DNA of 64,000 nucleotides from Massospora cicadina (lineage: Eukaryota > Entomophthoromycota > Entomophthoromycetes > Entomophthorales > Entomophthoraceae): assembly GCA_022478985.1 (NCBI GenBank), contig JAKSZP010012124.1, forward strand, positions 45,736-109,735. Reading direction: 5' to 3'. Position 1 is the first letter of the stretch. Each line of letters opens with the position of its first letter. Under the pieces are notes generated by a model. It did no database searches, had not been told where the DNA came from, and saw only the letters and a list, made by a program, of their open reading frames with translations. Below, in pieces: positions 24,637-34,707 of the stretch. The translations under genes were made by a program, and so were the position numbers.

Positions 24637-24672
24637 ATGTCCATCCCCAGGTCGGCTCACCTCAAATAAATT
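24637..24672 (+). repeat. 3' tail shared with the SINEs
   Basis: ATGTCCATCCCCAGGTCGG, followed by CTCACCTCAAATAAATT, ends the element that starts near 22.1 kb. The same AGGTCGGC(C/T)CACCTC(G/A)AATAA tail ends the minus-strand copies at 9138-9283 and 34333-34374 and, in changed form, that at 8362-8647. Sharing a 3' tail is how SINEs recruit LINE machinery. Confidence 0.6.
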
Positions 24673-24814
24673 AAGGTTATCGCCATACCCCTTAGTTATA
24701 AACTCAACAGCCTTAACCTTGTAGGTCGTTGGGTTATTCTAGTTCATGTATTTTAGTAAAGTTCTAAACCCCATAGGCCTTAATTTAAATTATTAAGTTT
24801 GTATTTTAGCTACC

Positions 24815-25705
24815 TGTCATGGTTGGATGACATGATAGTAGGCACTGATGCTAGGGACAAGGCTGGGCGACAGGAGGCCCAGAAGATGAAGCTTCAGGCT
24901 CTTCCTGACTTGAAGCACACCTTAGATCAACGCTGGGTGCAAGCCAAGCAAGCCCAGGTTGATACTATTGGGGTGCAAAATGCCCAGCCTCTTATTTCAG
25001 CTCAGGCCCTAAAATGAACGATTTACGTTTTGATTAAGGATGGTTCAATTAGCTTGGTTGGAGAGCAAGGGTTTGAGTCCCGCTCCAGCTATGAGATTTT
25101 GACTTCTGGTAAAATAAGGCTTCAATCAATTACTTGAGTGAAGGCACCTTTGGTGTATTTTACCAAAATGGATGAAAGCATCTGGTTATTGGAACGTCAA
25201 GGCTTGGGCACATTTCTGCAGAACCCAAATTCCCCGATTCATTTTAAATAGGTTTTTGTGATCAACACTCCTTGTTGATCGACTTTCTTAATAAAAACAC
25301 CCCATTATTTTAGGTTTTACAATGGCTCCTTGGGCAAACCTGGTGGTGGACCTCTTTGGGGAGGTCTCCAACCATGTGGGCCACTACCTTATCTCGCAAT
25401 TTACCAGAATCCCAGGAGCACCTTTGGGCCGCCCAGGTCCCCTCCAGATTGAGGCACCTAAAGCCCCTGACATCAAGCCACACTTGATTATGGACGCCCC
25501 TCTGGGGTCCACTCAAGCGGTGTTGTTTCTTACTTACTTGGTATTTTATGTTGCTATTTATACACTTGCCTGGGGTACCTTTTGCACTGGCACTGCTTGA
25601 GGTGCTTGTCTTCCCATTCTTCTAAGGGCTAGTTCCCTAGCAAAATGGGTTTGCATCCTACATCACCTTGCTGGGAATGAGAGAGTTACAGATACTCTCT
25701 TGACA
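24815..25705 (+). repeat. 5' LTR of element A (coding-like U3 and U5)
   Basis: TGTCATGG...CTTGACA. U3 is open from the LTR start to 25017 (SWLDDMIVGTDARDKAGRQE...) and continues after a TGA. TTTAAATA at 25243-25250, inferred transcript start GTTGATCGACT at 25274-25284, and AATAAA soon after. The U5 ORF begins with ATG at 25322 (MAPWANLVVDLFGEVSN) and holds a long hydrophobic stretch (AVLFLTYLVFYVAIYTLAWG). One base is missing between the U3 and U5 frames here relative to the 3' LTR. Confidence 0.9.
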
Positions 25706-25707
25706 TT

Positions 25708-25718
25708 AGTTGATCAAC
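25708..25718 (+). promoter_or_regulatory. primer binding site, self-priming type
   Basis: AGTTGATCAAC starts two bases after the LTR. It pairs with GTTGATCGACT at the inferred 5' end of the element's own RNA (25274-25284): ten Watson-Crick pairs and one G-U. It does not look like the complement of a tRNA 3' end. Tf1 of fission yeast is the known model for such self-priming. Confidence 0.6.
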
Positions 25719-27176
25719 CCTTTTATTATACGTGCATAAGAATTATCCATGTGGGACTTTCTTTATTAGTAAAATTGGGTGCGCTGGCCATTTGTCACTG
25801 CCACAATGGTGCTCACCACAGTTTTCTCATTTGGTACTGTACTGGTGCATCTCAGCGATATTCTTGCAACTACCAATTGGGAAGCACCCACCCTTCCTGC
25901 TCAGACCTGGTGGTCTCGGACTTTTCACAATCCTAAGATCATGATTCCCCACCTTTCTCCTGAGATTTACTTGGAAATTCATCAGGCCTTAGCTTCCCTG
26001 GAACTAAAGCCCTCATTAGAAAAAAAATTCGTCTGGTTCCCGTCCACTTTTGCGAGGAGTGGATCTATTGTCCCAGTTGTCTCCCAAGGCTGGGGACTGG
26101 GTTTTTGTGGTACTCCGCACCCAGCCTCTCTTGTGGAATGCAATAGGGGGTTTGGAACAGGTCTTGGAGCAGAATCGACCTGATGAAGCCTCCTTCCATT
26201 CCTTCTTCAAGTTCTTTTCTCTGCATCAAGCAGGTCATCTGATGAAGTTATACTTAAGTGAATTCTGCGAAAAAGCCCAGGCTTTGCCCTTAACTGATGA
26301 GGTTAAAACGTCGTTTCTCTGTTTGACCTTGGATATATCAATATGAAACTCCCCAATTTGGCAGTCGCCTCCTTCCAAATTTGATCATCTTGTCAAAATC
26401 CTTTGGGGTAGTTTCTCTGCCCCAACCCAGAAGGGGCCAGGTAATTTGGCTGTCATCAGATTGAATCATATAAATATGGGTGCCAAAAAGGTCGCGCGCG
26501 CCTTTGGAAATGAGGGAATCTTATCCTTTGAATCCTTCAATGTCTTCCAAATCTGGAACTGCACAGGGGTCTAGCCCCGAGAATGATGTAACTATTTCAG
26601 GCAACTCCACTGCAATGATGTCACCCATGGTCATCCCTATAAATACCGCCTCCTCAACAAGTGAGTTTTCCTTGAATCGTGAGATGCTTCCCACTGATTT
26701 CCTCCCCATCTCAGCGGAAATTGGGAACATCATAGGGTCCAAACCTGCACTTAACAAAAATGATTCCGTTATTGTTTTTCTCCCTGACACGTTTCCGAGG
26801 TGCACGCTGAGGCATTGGCTCCAGGCTTGGGGGTGATGGCCCTGGATAACGATGCACACTGAACCCTCAGAACAAATGGGGGTTTGTTCGAATGAAAAAA
26901 CGCGTTTTATAATGCAAGCAATTTATTTCAAAACAAACCATTTATTTGCTCATATGGTCTAGAGGAGGACTCAATTTCAGTTTATCAGATTACTCCTGAG
27001 AACCCTCGCTTGACCCCTACCATGATTAGGGGTTCCCAGGAAGTGGAGAAGGAACTGCGCCACAAATATAAAGATGTCTGTGCACCTGCAGAAGGTGGGG
27101 TGGGATATGTGGCCTCAGTAGTAAGAGTGGCCCACTATCCTTCCCCTTCTATGATTCCAAAACATACCCTGATGGC
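25719..27176 (+). pseudogene. gag region of element A
   Basis: Frames at 25700-25936, 25779-26183, 26050-26346, 26480-26836 and 27010-27213 take turns, separated by frameshifts. The first part continues the hydrophobic leader from U5 (IIHVGLSLLVKLGALAIC; FVTATMVLTTVFSFGTVLVHL), giving several possible membrane spans. A helical capsid-like part follows (LSPEIYLEIHQALASLELK; FFSLHQAGHLMKLYLSEF), then a Ser/Pro-rich stretch. No CCHC knuckle is visible, as in Tf1 Gag. The frameshifts make it non-functional. Confidence 0.55.
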
Positions 27177-28001
27177 TTGTTCAAGTCAGAGGAAGAATTT
27201 TCTGGTGAGTTGATGGCATTTTCTGCGTTGAATAAATCCCATTCTGGATATTTCTTGTTGACTGCTACCCTTATATCCTCTTATGGAAAATTCAGCACAA
27301 CGATTTTGGTGGATACTGGTGCTTCAAATAATTTTATTGATCAAAATCTTGCTGACTACCTTGAGTTGAGTTACTCACCAGGTGGTATGGTTAGGGGTGG
27401 GGCATCTCAAGGTATTCCCACTCTGAATATCATGGAGCCAGTCAATTTCCAGATAGGTTCTTATCTATTGTCTGACCAGTTTCAAGCTATCAAAAACCTC
27501 TTGTTTCCCATCATTTTGGGGGTTGAGTGGTGGCGAAAGTTTGACGTCAGAACAAATTTAAAAGAAAACACTCTAACCTTGTTTTTAACTAATGGTCAAC
27601 AGTTGATTGTTCCTTTGTCAGAGGATAACGCCCCAGGTAAATTACCCCAATGGCCCAATGTTCCCAGTTCATATCTTGCCCCTTTGCTGAAGCCCCCTGT
27701 GGAACTTTCCTTAACTTCTTGTTTGAAGGAGTTGGCATCTTCCTTTGATGTAGCTTCAGCTAGTATGCTACCAGAACATTCCGAGTTTGATTGTGAAATT
27801 AAACTTAATGTGGATCTGGTGCATATTTCTTCTCCCATATACCCATTGACTGTCCAGGAGGAGGAGTTTCTAGATGTATGGGTGAAGGAGCAGTTGGATT
27901 GGGTGCCATCTTTCAGCGTACCTCCCCAGTTTGCTCCCCACTGCTTTTTGTGGAGAAGGCAGATGGAACTTTACATCCATGTGTCGATTATGGGAACTTA
28001 A
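27177..28001 (+). pseudogene. protease and RT N-terminus of element A
   Basis: This 274-codon frame carries the aspartic protease active site DTGASNNF (Asp at residue 46, 27312) and the second conserved block LLFPIILGVEWWRKF about 70 residues later. It then leads to the start of RT (PLTVQEEEFLDVWVKEQL). It loses frame at about 27900, where RT continues in the frame of 27878-28288. The protease is intact in this copy. It would cut the Gag-Pol polyprotein inside particles. Confidence 0.85.
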
Positions 28002-29144
28002 ACAATGTGACTGTACCTAAACTCCATCCCATCCCTTTAGATTCCCAGATTGCACGCTATGTGGAGAAGGCAAAGGTCTTCTCCAAGCTGGATTTCCTCA
28101 ATGCGCTCAATCAAATCCGGATAAAGAAGGGCCAGGAATGGTTAACTGCATTCCGTACCAGAAAAGGAATTTTTCAGTTCCAGGTTATGCCCTTTGGGCT
28201 TAAGAATGCCCCTGCCATCTTTCAACGCCGAATTGATGCTGCGTTGGGAGACTTGTTGATAGGTATGTGCGGTTGCCTACATGGATGACATTCTGGTGTT
28301 TTCCCCTGATCCTGAGTCACATGCAGTTCACCTTTGACAAGTAGTGGAGAGATTGAGGGCTGCTTGCCTTACCCTCAAGTTTAGCAAATGTGAATTCTTC
28401 AAGTCCCAGGTTACTTTTTTGGGCAACGTCGTTTTTGACCAGGGCCATATGATAACTCCAGACAAGGAAAAGGCTATTCAGGAGTGGCCTACCCCCACCT
28501 CCGTCAAGGAATTGAGGAGTTTTTTGGGGACGTGTACGTTCCTCAAGAAGTTCACATCCAGTCTCTCTGAGGTGGCAGCCCCCTTATATAAGGCTAGCGG
28601 GGCTAAGGTGCTTCAGTGGTCCCCCATTCTGGAGGATGCTTTCCAAGCGGTGAAGTGCAACTTGTTATCCACATCCATCCTTCGCCATGTTGACCCTGCC
28701 AAGGAGTTCATTGTGTCCTCAGATGCTTCCAACTTTGCCATTGTGGCTGCCCTGTTACAAGTGGGGGAAGATGGGTTTGAGCATCTAGTGGGATATTTTT
28801 CTAGGAAAATGTCTCTACATGAGTTAAACTACGCCGTTTATGACAAGGAGTTATTAGCAGTGGTGGAGGCGTTGATTTACTGGCGTCACCACTTAAATGG
28901 CTCTTCCCAACCATTCTGGGTATGCACTGACCACCGGGCCCTGTTGTATTACCATGCTCCACATGTTTTAACACCACGTCAGACCCGTTGGCATGAGACC
29001 CTTGCCCTATTTACATTTTCCTATGATTTCACCAAGGGCAAGGAGAATGGTTTGGCGGATGCTTTGAGCCGCAACCCTGCTTTGGCTCCCAATCCAAAGG
29101 AGGTAGAGATTCACAACACTCAGTTGATGATTCCCCGAGTATGA
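27878..29144 (+). pseudogene. reverse transcriptase and RNase H of element A
   Basis: RT fingers and palm read PLLFVEKADGTLHPCVDY, FSKLDFLNALNQI and QVMPFGLKNAPAIFQ. The frame breaks near 28265 and the catalytic YMDD is at 28278-28289 in the next frame, followed by a TGA near 28338. The long frame from 28344 covers thumb, connection and RNase H, with SSDASNFA, YDKELLAVVEAL, TDHRALLYY and ADALSRN supplying the Asp/Glu/Asp/Asp set. These enzymes copy the element's RNA into DNA. At least two breaks make this copy inactive. Confidence 0.9.
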
Positions 29145-30460
29145 TTCTGCTGCAACTTCCTAAGTCCACGGTACATACGCCAGCGCTCATGCCTTTGGAA
29201 GATGCAGCAGAATATAGCATGTTTAGGAAGGTAGTTCTTTCTCAGTCATTATCAGCTGAATATGTTGTTATTCTCGCTAAGAGTGCTCTGAATCAGGAGG
29301 ACTTATCCAGGGGTTATCACATGAAGGATGAGATGGTGTGGTTTCAGGGACGCCTATGGGTTCCTGCTGGACCACTGCGCCTGGAGATCATCCAGGGCCA
29401 TCATGATGGAATCACCGTTGGTCATCTGGGAAAAGCAAAAACCTTGGAGTTGATATGACGCACTTACAATTGGAAGGGCTTGCTTGTTCAGGTAGAGCGG
29501 TACTGCAAAGAGTGTCTGATCTGCAATCAGATGAAACCCAATTGACAACCTTTAGCAGGGTTGCTGGTACCAGTCCAAAAGGCTGAAGGGCTCTGGACTT
29601 CCTTATCAGTGGATTTCATTGTGGAGTTACCCGTTTCAGATGGGTATGATGCAATCATGGTGGTGGTGGACCGCTTTACAAAGTTCGCTCACTTTATTCC
29701 TTGCAGAACAACTATAACTGCCGCTGAAATGGATAGGCTCTTCGTCGCCCATGTATTTGTACTTCATGGGGTTCCTCAAGAAATCATTAGTGACCGGGGA
29801 CCCCAGTTCACCTCCATCTTTTGGGAAGAGTTGTGTAAGACTCTTCAGATCTGCCCCTGCCGTTCAACAGCATATCACCCCAATCAGATGGGCAGACTGA
29901 GCGAGTGAATCAGTGCTTGGAACAATTTCTGCGTTGTTACACCACCGCAGACCATTCAGATTGGGTTCCTAACCTTCCCATGGCCCAGTTTAGTTACAAC
30001 AACACTTTGCATTCCTCAATCAGTTGTCCACCTTTTTGTTAACCATGGCTTTAACCCTGCGTTTAACATGGAGCCCAGCTGTGGCTCTAATGTGGAAGCG
30101 GTGCTGGACTTTGCTAAGACTCTCAAGAAGGTCCATCAAGGGGTGTCTACAAGTTTGGAGGTGGCTATGCTGGTTTATAAGAAGAATGCCAACGGAAAGT
30201 GCCGAGTGGGTCCAGCATACAAGGAAGAGGATCTCGTGATGCTTGATGCTCACAACATCCCTATCAAGCAGCCATGCAAAAAACTGGGTCCAAAGAGGAT
30301 TGGTCCTTACCAGGTAGTTAGAAAGGTGGGACATGCCTCATACCAGTTGGATCTTCCCTCAGCGTTTTGGATCTTCTCCATCTTTCATGAAAGCAAGTTG
30401 ACCCTGTTTGAGGGCCCTCCTCCTGTGACCCCTGAGTCTTATCTTGTGGATGGCGCACCG
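29145..30460 (+). pseudogene. integrase of element A
   Basis: An H-H-C-C zinc domain is readable (HHDGITVGH ... YCKECLICNQMK), with stops at about 29456 and 29542. The core has the first Asp in SVDFIVELP and the second in ISDRGPQFTS. The third residue (Glu of QTERVN) is put out of frame by the loss of one C in the run after YHP near 29878. The C-terminal GPY/F-type module (KKLGPKRIGPYQVVRKVG) is in the ORF from 30068. Function is insertion of the cDNA; this copy cannot make it. Confidence 0.88.
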
Positions 30461-30625
30461 GAATGGGAAGTGGAGGAAATAGTAGCCTCCCGCTGGGTTA
30501 AGCGACGCCTTGAGTACTTGGTATCATGGAAAGGGTTTGATGCAGCAGAGAACAGCTGGGTTCCAGCATGGGATTGTGTACATGCCCAAGACCTGATCAA
30601 ATCATTTCATAATTGTTTCCCTGAG
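30461..30625 (+). pseudogene. chromodomain of element A integrase
   Basis: EWEVEEIVASRWVKRR and LEYLVSWKGFDAAENSWVP match the chromodomain core: two beta strands, the Trp-Lys-Gly turn and ENSW. HAQDLIKSFH forms the C-terminal helix. It lies at the integrase C-terminus, as in chromoviruses, where it guides insertion to particular chromatin. After it come AAMKLPPAHKIFSLANAP and a Gly/Arg-rich end, stopped by TAA three bases before the LTR. One extra base before this stop shifts the frame relative to family B. Confidence 0.9.
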
Positions 30626-30726
30626 GCAGCAGGATCTCAGCCAAAGCCAGCCGTTGCTGCTATGAAGTTGCCGCCAGCACATAAGATCTTCTCCTTAGCG
30701 AACGCCCCTGGAGAGGGGTGGAGCCC

Positions 30727-30742
30727 AAGAAGGAGGAGAGGG
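30727..30742 (+). promoter_or_regulatory. polypurine tract of element A
   Basis: AAGAAGGAGGAGAGGG, then TAA, then the 3' LTR. It primes plus-strand DNA. Similar tracts precede the 3' LTRs of B (GGATGAGAGGA) and C (GGAAAAAGGAAAGGG). Confidence 0.85.
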
Positions 30743-30745
30743 TAA

Positions 30746-31638
30746 TGTCATGGTTGGATGACATGATAGTAGGCACTGATGCTAGGGACAAGGCTGGGCG
30801 ACAGGAGGCCCAGAAGATGAAGCTTCAGGCTCTTCCTGACTTGAAGCACACCTTAGATCAACGCTGGGTGCAAGCCAAGCAAGCCCAGGTTGATACTAAT
30901 GGGGTGCAAAACGCCCAGCCTCTTATTTCAGCTCAGGCCCTAAAACAAACGATTTACGTTTTGATTAAGGATGGTTCAATTAGCTTGGTTGGAGAGCAAG
31001 GGTTTGAGTCCCGCTCCAGCTATGAGACTTTGACTTCTGGTAAAATAAGACTTCAATTGATTACTCGAGTGAAGGCACTTTTGGTGTATTTTACCAAAAT
31101 GGATGGAAGCGTCTGTTTATTGGAATGTTAAGGCTTGGGCACATTTCTGCAGAACCCAAATTTCCCTGATTCATTTTAAATAGGTTTTTGTGATCAACAC
31201 TCCTTGTTGATCGACTTTCTTAATGAAAACACCCCATTATTTTACGTTTTTACAATGGTTCCTTGGGCAAATCTGTTGGTGGACCTCTTTGGGGAGCTCT
31301 CCAACCATGTGGGCCACTACCTTATCTCGCAATTTACCAAAATCCCAGGGGCACCTGTGGGCTGCCCAGGTCCCCTCCAGATTGAGGCACCCAAAGCCCC
31401 TGACATCAAGCCACACTTGATTATGGATGCCCCTCTGGGGTCCACTCAAGCGGTGTTGTTTCTTACTTACTCGGTATTTTATGTTGCTATTTATTCACTT
31501 GCCTGGGGTACCTTTTGCACTGGCACTGCTTGTAGTGCTTGTCTTCCCATTCTTCTAACGGCTAGTTCCCTAGAAATGTGGGTTTGCATCCCACATCACC
31601 TTGCTGGGAACGAGAGAGTTACAGATACTCTCTTAACA
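30746..31638 (+). repeat. 3' LTR of element A with U3 and U5 ORFs in one frame
   Basis: TGTCATGG...CTTAACA. An ORF from 30718 runs through U3 to 31131 (137 codons), and the U5 ORF (31204-31659, first ATG after the transcript start at 31255) is in the same frame. Between them are a few stops, one in the TTTAAATA promoter box. U3 reads SWLDDMIVG, QALPDLKHTLDQRWVQAK and VLIKDGSISLVGEQGFES; U5 reads VPWANLLVDLFG, then APKAPDIKPHLIMDAPLGS. R starts at GTTGATCGACT (31206). Confidence 0.9.
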
Positions 31639-31643
31639 CTACC

Positions 31644-34068
31644 AATTATAAAATGTTGAGGTTTGTAGAGGGGCCAACCCCTTTAGTTTTGGTGCTTGTG
31701 AAGATATATTGCTTTTAGTTATGTCTTTGATCCTTATCAGCAAAATTAAGTAGTAGATCCAAGTGGCAGCTACCATGTACCAAACGTCCAACTACCTTCA
31801 CACCCCTCCCCAATCACCTATAATCACCTAAACTATTCCCCATCTCTATCATAATGGTGGTACCCTGTAACCTGAGACTTTATGTCCAGGATGTTCAAGT
31901 ATCCTTGATGGAAGGCAGATTTTTAATTGGCATGATGGCTCCCTGACACCTCCCTATAAAAGCAAAAAATTTAAAATACTTCTCTGGCTACTTCACTGAT
32001 ATCAATATACCCATAGCTATGCACATCAAGCTAATGTTATTTGACTTAGATAAACCCTACCACATGTTTTATATAATGATATTTGTATATCTATACCTTC
32101 CCTAGATCAACGATTGCCATCCTCTGTACAATGGCAAGATTTTTTGTATTAAAGCGATCATGGAATTGGGATGGCTGAACGATAAACCTCAGGGGGTTAT
32201 TCCTAGCCATCGGTTTAATAGGGTAAAATGATTTCATATTTTTTTATTCAAACATGAGAGATGTACCGCCGAATCAAAGGCCTAATTAGATATAATCGTT
32301 TCAAATCTGAATGGGTTACTCACCCAATTGGCTAGCCCATTGAGTTATACCGACTTAAACCCAGATGAACCAACTCTTGTGTAAAAACTATTTTATAAGT
32401 AAACCGACACTAATAAATATAGTATCCATTATGACATCAATTATATCTATTAAATTTGTGATTAGCCAAGTTTGGAGAAATAGCCTCAACATATAGCTAA
32501 ATAGTTAAATGGTTCAGGAATACCTGATCTCAATGCATCCATTGGTTAGTTACTATATCCAACTCCATATGGGATTACTGTACAGGTGTGTCAACGCTAT
32601 TATGATGCATAACTTTAGAGCAATTGTTTGAAGAGGTGGTAATTGGATTATTAGAGTCAGCGTCAAGGTTTAGAGTTATCAACTCTTGACGATGACCTGG
32701 CAACTGAACTTGGCGGTATGATTCTACCAGTAATATAGATATCTACCTCAACTTATCACTATCTAATTTATATATCTTGCATTTTTAAGGGGTAGAATCC
32801 GCTTACAGCTATTATATATTAGTGGGTGAGGGCTCTTGGATACCCCTTCAAAGTTTTTACTGATAGAATATCTTTCCTCATATATCAGATGAATACCTCA
32901 AGTATACTAGAATCAGAGATAACGCTTAAGGAGGCCACCTGTCACTCACTGATCATATGGTTAAAGGTAGCCCACGTTGGAAATAATGATATTTATTGAT
33001 ACTTTAATGGAAGATGAGAGATAGAGAAGAATAGGGTAGCTTGGGTAATCAACCCGTAGATATCAGAGCTGGGTATTCCAATCTGTTGATATCCCCATCT
33101 GAAAAACTGTATCGCTTTGAACTGTTTTGATTATAGCTTCTGTAAATTCCACTTTGCTCCCCCTTTCAACTTTTCCTTCTAAAAGATCTTATCAGGTGGT
33201 GAGGGGTGCATGCCAATAGCGTATGATATTAAAATGCGTAACCCTTAACAACTCAATACATACTTTGGAGGTACTTTTATGGATGGCTATACATCCATGG
33301 TAATAGATTTGATACTTACTATGGTTACCCAGTTGTAGTTAAAGCTTACTTTTTGTATCCGGTGTACGATCTTAAATTAGAGAAACGAGTCAATACTCGT
33401 ATCAAACGGCGCCTGGTAATTTTATGCCCTGATACCATCTTATGGTAACCTACCCCATCATTCAGATTTTGTGTTGATATCAGCTCTACTATGCTTTCAA
33501 TCAAAACTGTACCGTGGTTTAAACTGTAGATACCCAATTCATCCATTAAGCTCTAATATTGGCATCATCCTTTAGATGGGCTCAATAAGTATCGGGTTCC
33601 GTCTCATGGGGTATGCTGTAGACTAGGGGCGATTGGCTTTAAAATCGTGTTAAATTTATTCATCCATTTTAGATGCCCCCATTAAGGGTTTTCACTAATA
33701 CATGATTCGGTGGTGATATCTCATGGTATGTAATGGATTTTAGTTTTATCAACCTCGATCATCCTATTGGGACAACCCATTGCCCATCTACACCCGGTCA
33801 TGATTCTTTAAGTTGATAGGGCGCGAGTATAAAAGATGGGCGGGTAGAAGGACCTGGAGCTTAAATCTGCCATTTAAAACTACACCATCTCTAACGCTTA
33901 GATCAACCGATTGATTTTAATGAGGGGTTCGGTAGGTCCTGGTGATGGATCCAGGGGCGGAGGCTAAATTTTAAAATCAAATTGGAGTTGTGCGCGCGTG
34001 ATCGGCTCTTCACCCAGCGACGAGCTTGGCTTTTTTTAAGGATCATAAACTGTTAAATCGATACCAAT
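31644..34068. other. TE-poor AT-rich stretch without a recognised gene
   Basis: No LTR or pol trace. A tRNA-like sequence lies on the minus strand at about 32355-32280 (AACTCAATGGGCTAG as A box, CAGATTTGAAACG as weak B box), possibly a SINE head. A TATAAAAG box at about 33829 in a GC-richer setting could be a promoter, but no ORF follows. The 66-codon minus ORF at 33546-33346 has no support. Confidence 0.4.
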
Positions 34069-34080
34069 AATGAACCTGGT

Positions 34081-34163
34081 ACCATACATCGATGAATCCC
34101 CCCCTTGGGTTGGGACCATCTAGTACTAAAAAAAATGAACCTGGTACCATCTAGTACTAAAAA
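34081..34163 (+). mobile_element. two nested or tandem ultra-short retrocopies at one target site
   Basis: AATGAACCTGGT occurs three times (34069-34080, 34134-34145, 34167-34178). The first insert (about 50 bp) ends GGGACCATCTAGTACT plus A's. The second (about 18-20 bp) is ACCATCTAGTACT plus A's. Both have the 3' end seen at 7.55, 11.5 and 13.26 kb but different 5' truncation. They are either two hits at the same target or one insert followed by duplication. Confidence 0.75.
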
Positions 34164-34332
34164 AATAATGAACCTGGTCAAGCTTTTGAAATAGGTAAAT
34201 TACGCGATAGTTAAAGATTTTTATAGGTGGGGTGATGGGGAGTCAAAAAGTTTACCCCCAAATACATACTATTATAAAAATTTTGACGCCTAGTCAAATG
34301 AGAATAGGGTTGAGGTGGGGGTATCAATTTTA

Positions 34333-34374
34333 AATTTTTAAATTTTATTCGAGGTGGGCCGACCTGGGGACAAT
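34333..34374 (-). mobile_element. 42-bp 5'-truncated copy of the SINE/LINE tail
   Basis: The minus strand reads ATTGTCCCCAGGTCGGCCCA and then CCTCGAATAAAAT. GGGGTATCAATTTTA and GGGGTATGAATTTTA flank it (about 34317-34332 and 34375-34389). Only the tail is present, as expected of a heavily truncated retrocopy. Confidence 0.65.
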
Positions 34375-34707
34375 GGGGTATGAATTTTACCCTCATTTAA
34401 ATAGATTAGATTTAGATGGGTTTAATCCCGCGATTAATATGTAGATCGCGTACCTATTAGTTTAAATTAGTTGGGGCGGAAAATTTAGCTGCTAAAACCT
34501 TCTATCCGCCATATTGGAAACCTTAGGTTAAATTTAAAGTTTACGAATATCAAACCAAATTTGGATGGTTGAAATGCTTAATGAGAATATGATAACGTTT
34601 AATATGAACCAGAGATAATGGCCAACTTAAGGTTGATGAAACTACTAAAATTTAGGGACGTTTGTAACGAAAGTTCTCAACTGAGGGGTACTCGGGTTTA
34701 ACGGTAT

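Larger units (their letters stand above)
24815..31638 (+). mobile_element. complete family-A chromovirus (Ty3/gypsy), TSD CTACC
   Basis: The element is 6824 bp with LTRs of 891 and 893 bp. CTACC stands at 24810-24814 and 31639-31643. Internal order is PBS, gag region, protease, RT, RNase H, integrase, chromodomain and polypurine tract, the normal Ty3/gypsy order. Each gene has frameshifts or stops, so it is inactive. By eye the two LTRs differ at about 45 positions (roughly 5%), many of them CpG against TpG or CpA, so the insertion is fairly old. It landed just beyond the 22-24.7 kb element. Confidence 0.93.

Noticed and set aside
24815..25705. Classic RIP (CpA to TpA) as the cause of decay
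   Set aside because: The differences I could list are mainly at CpG sites on both strands; TpA enrichment is not evident by eye.
26521..26859. 112-codon minus ORF
   Set aside because: Shadow of the gag region of element A on the plus strand.
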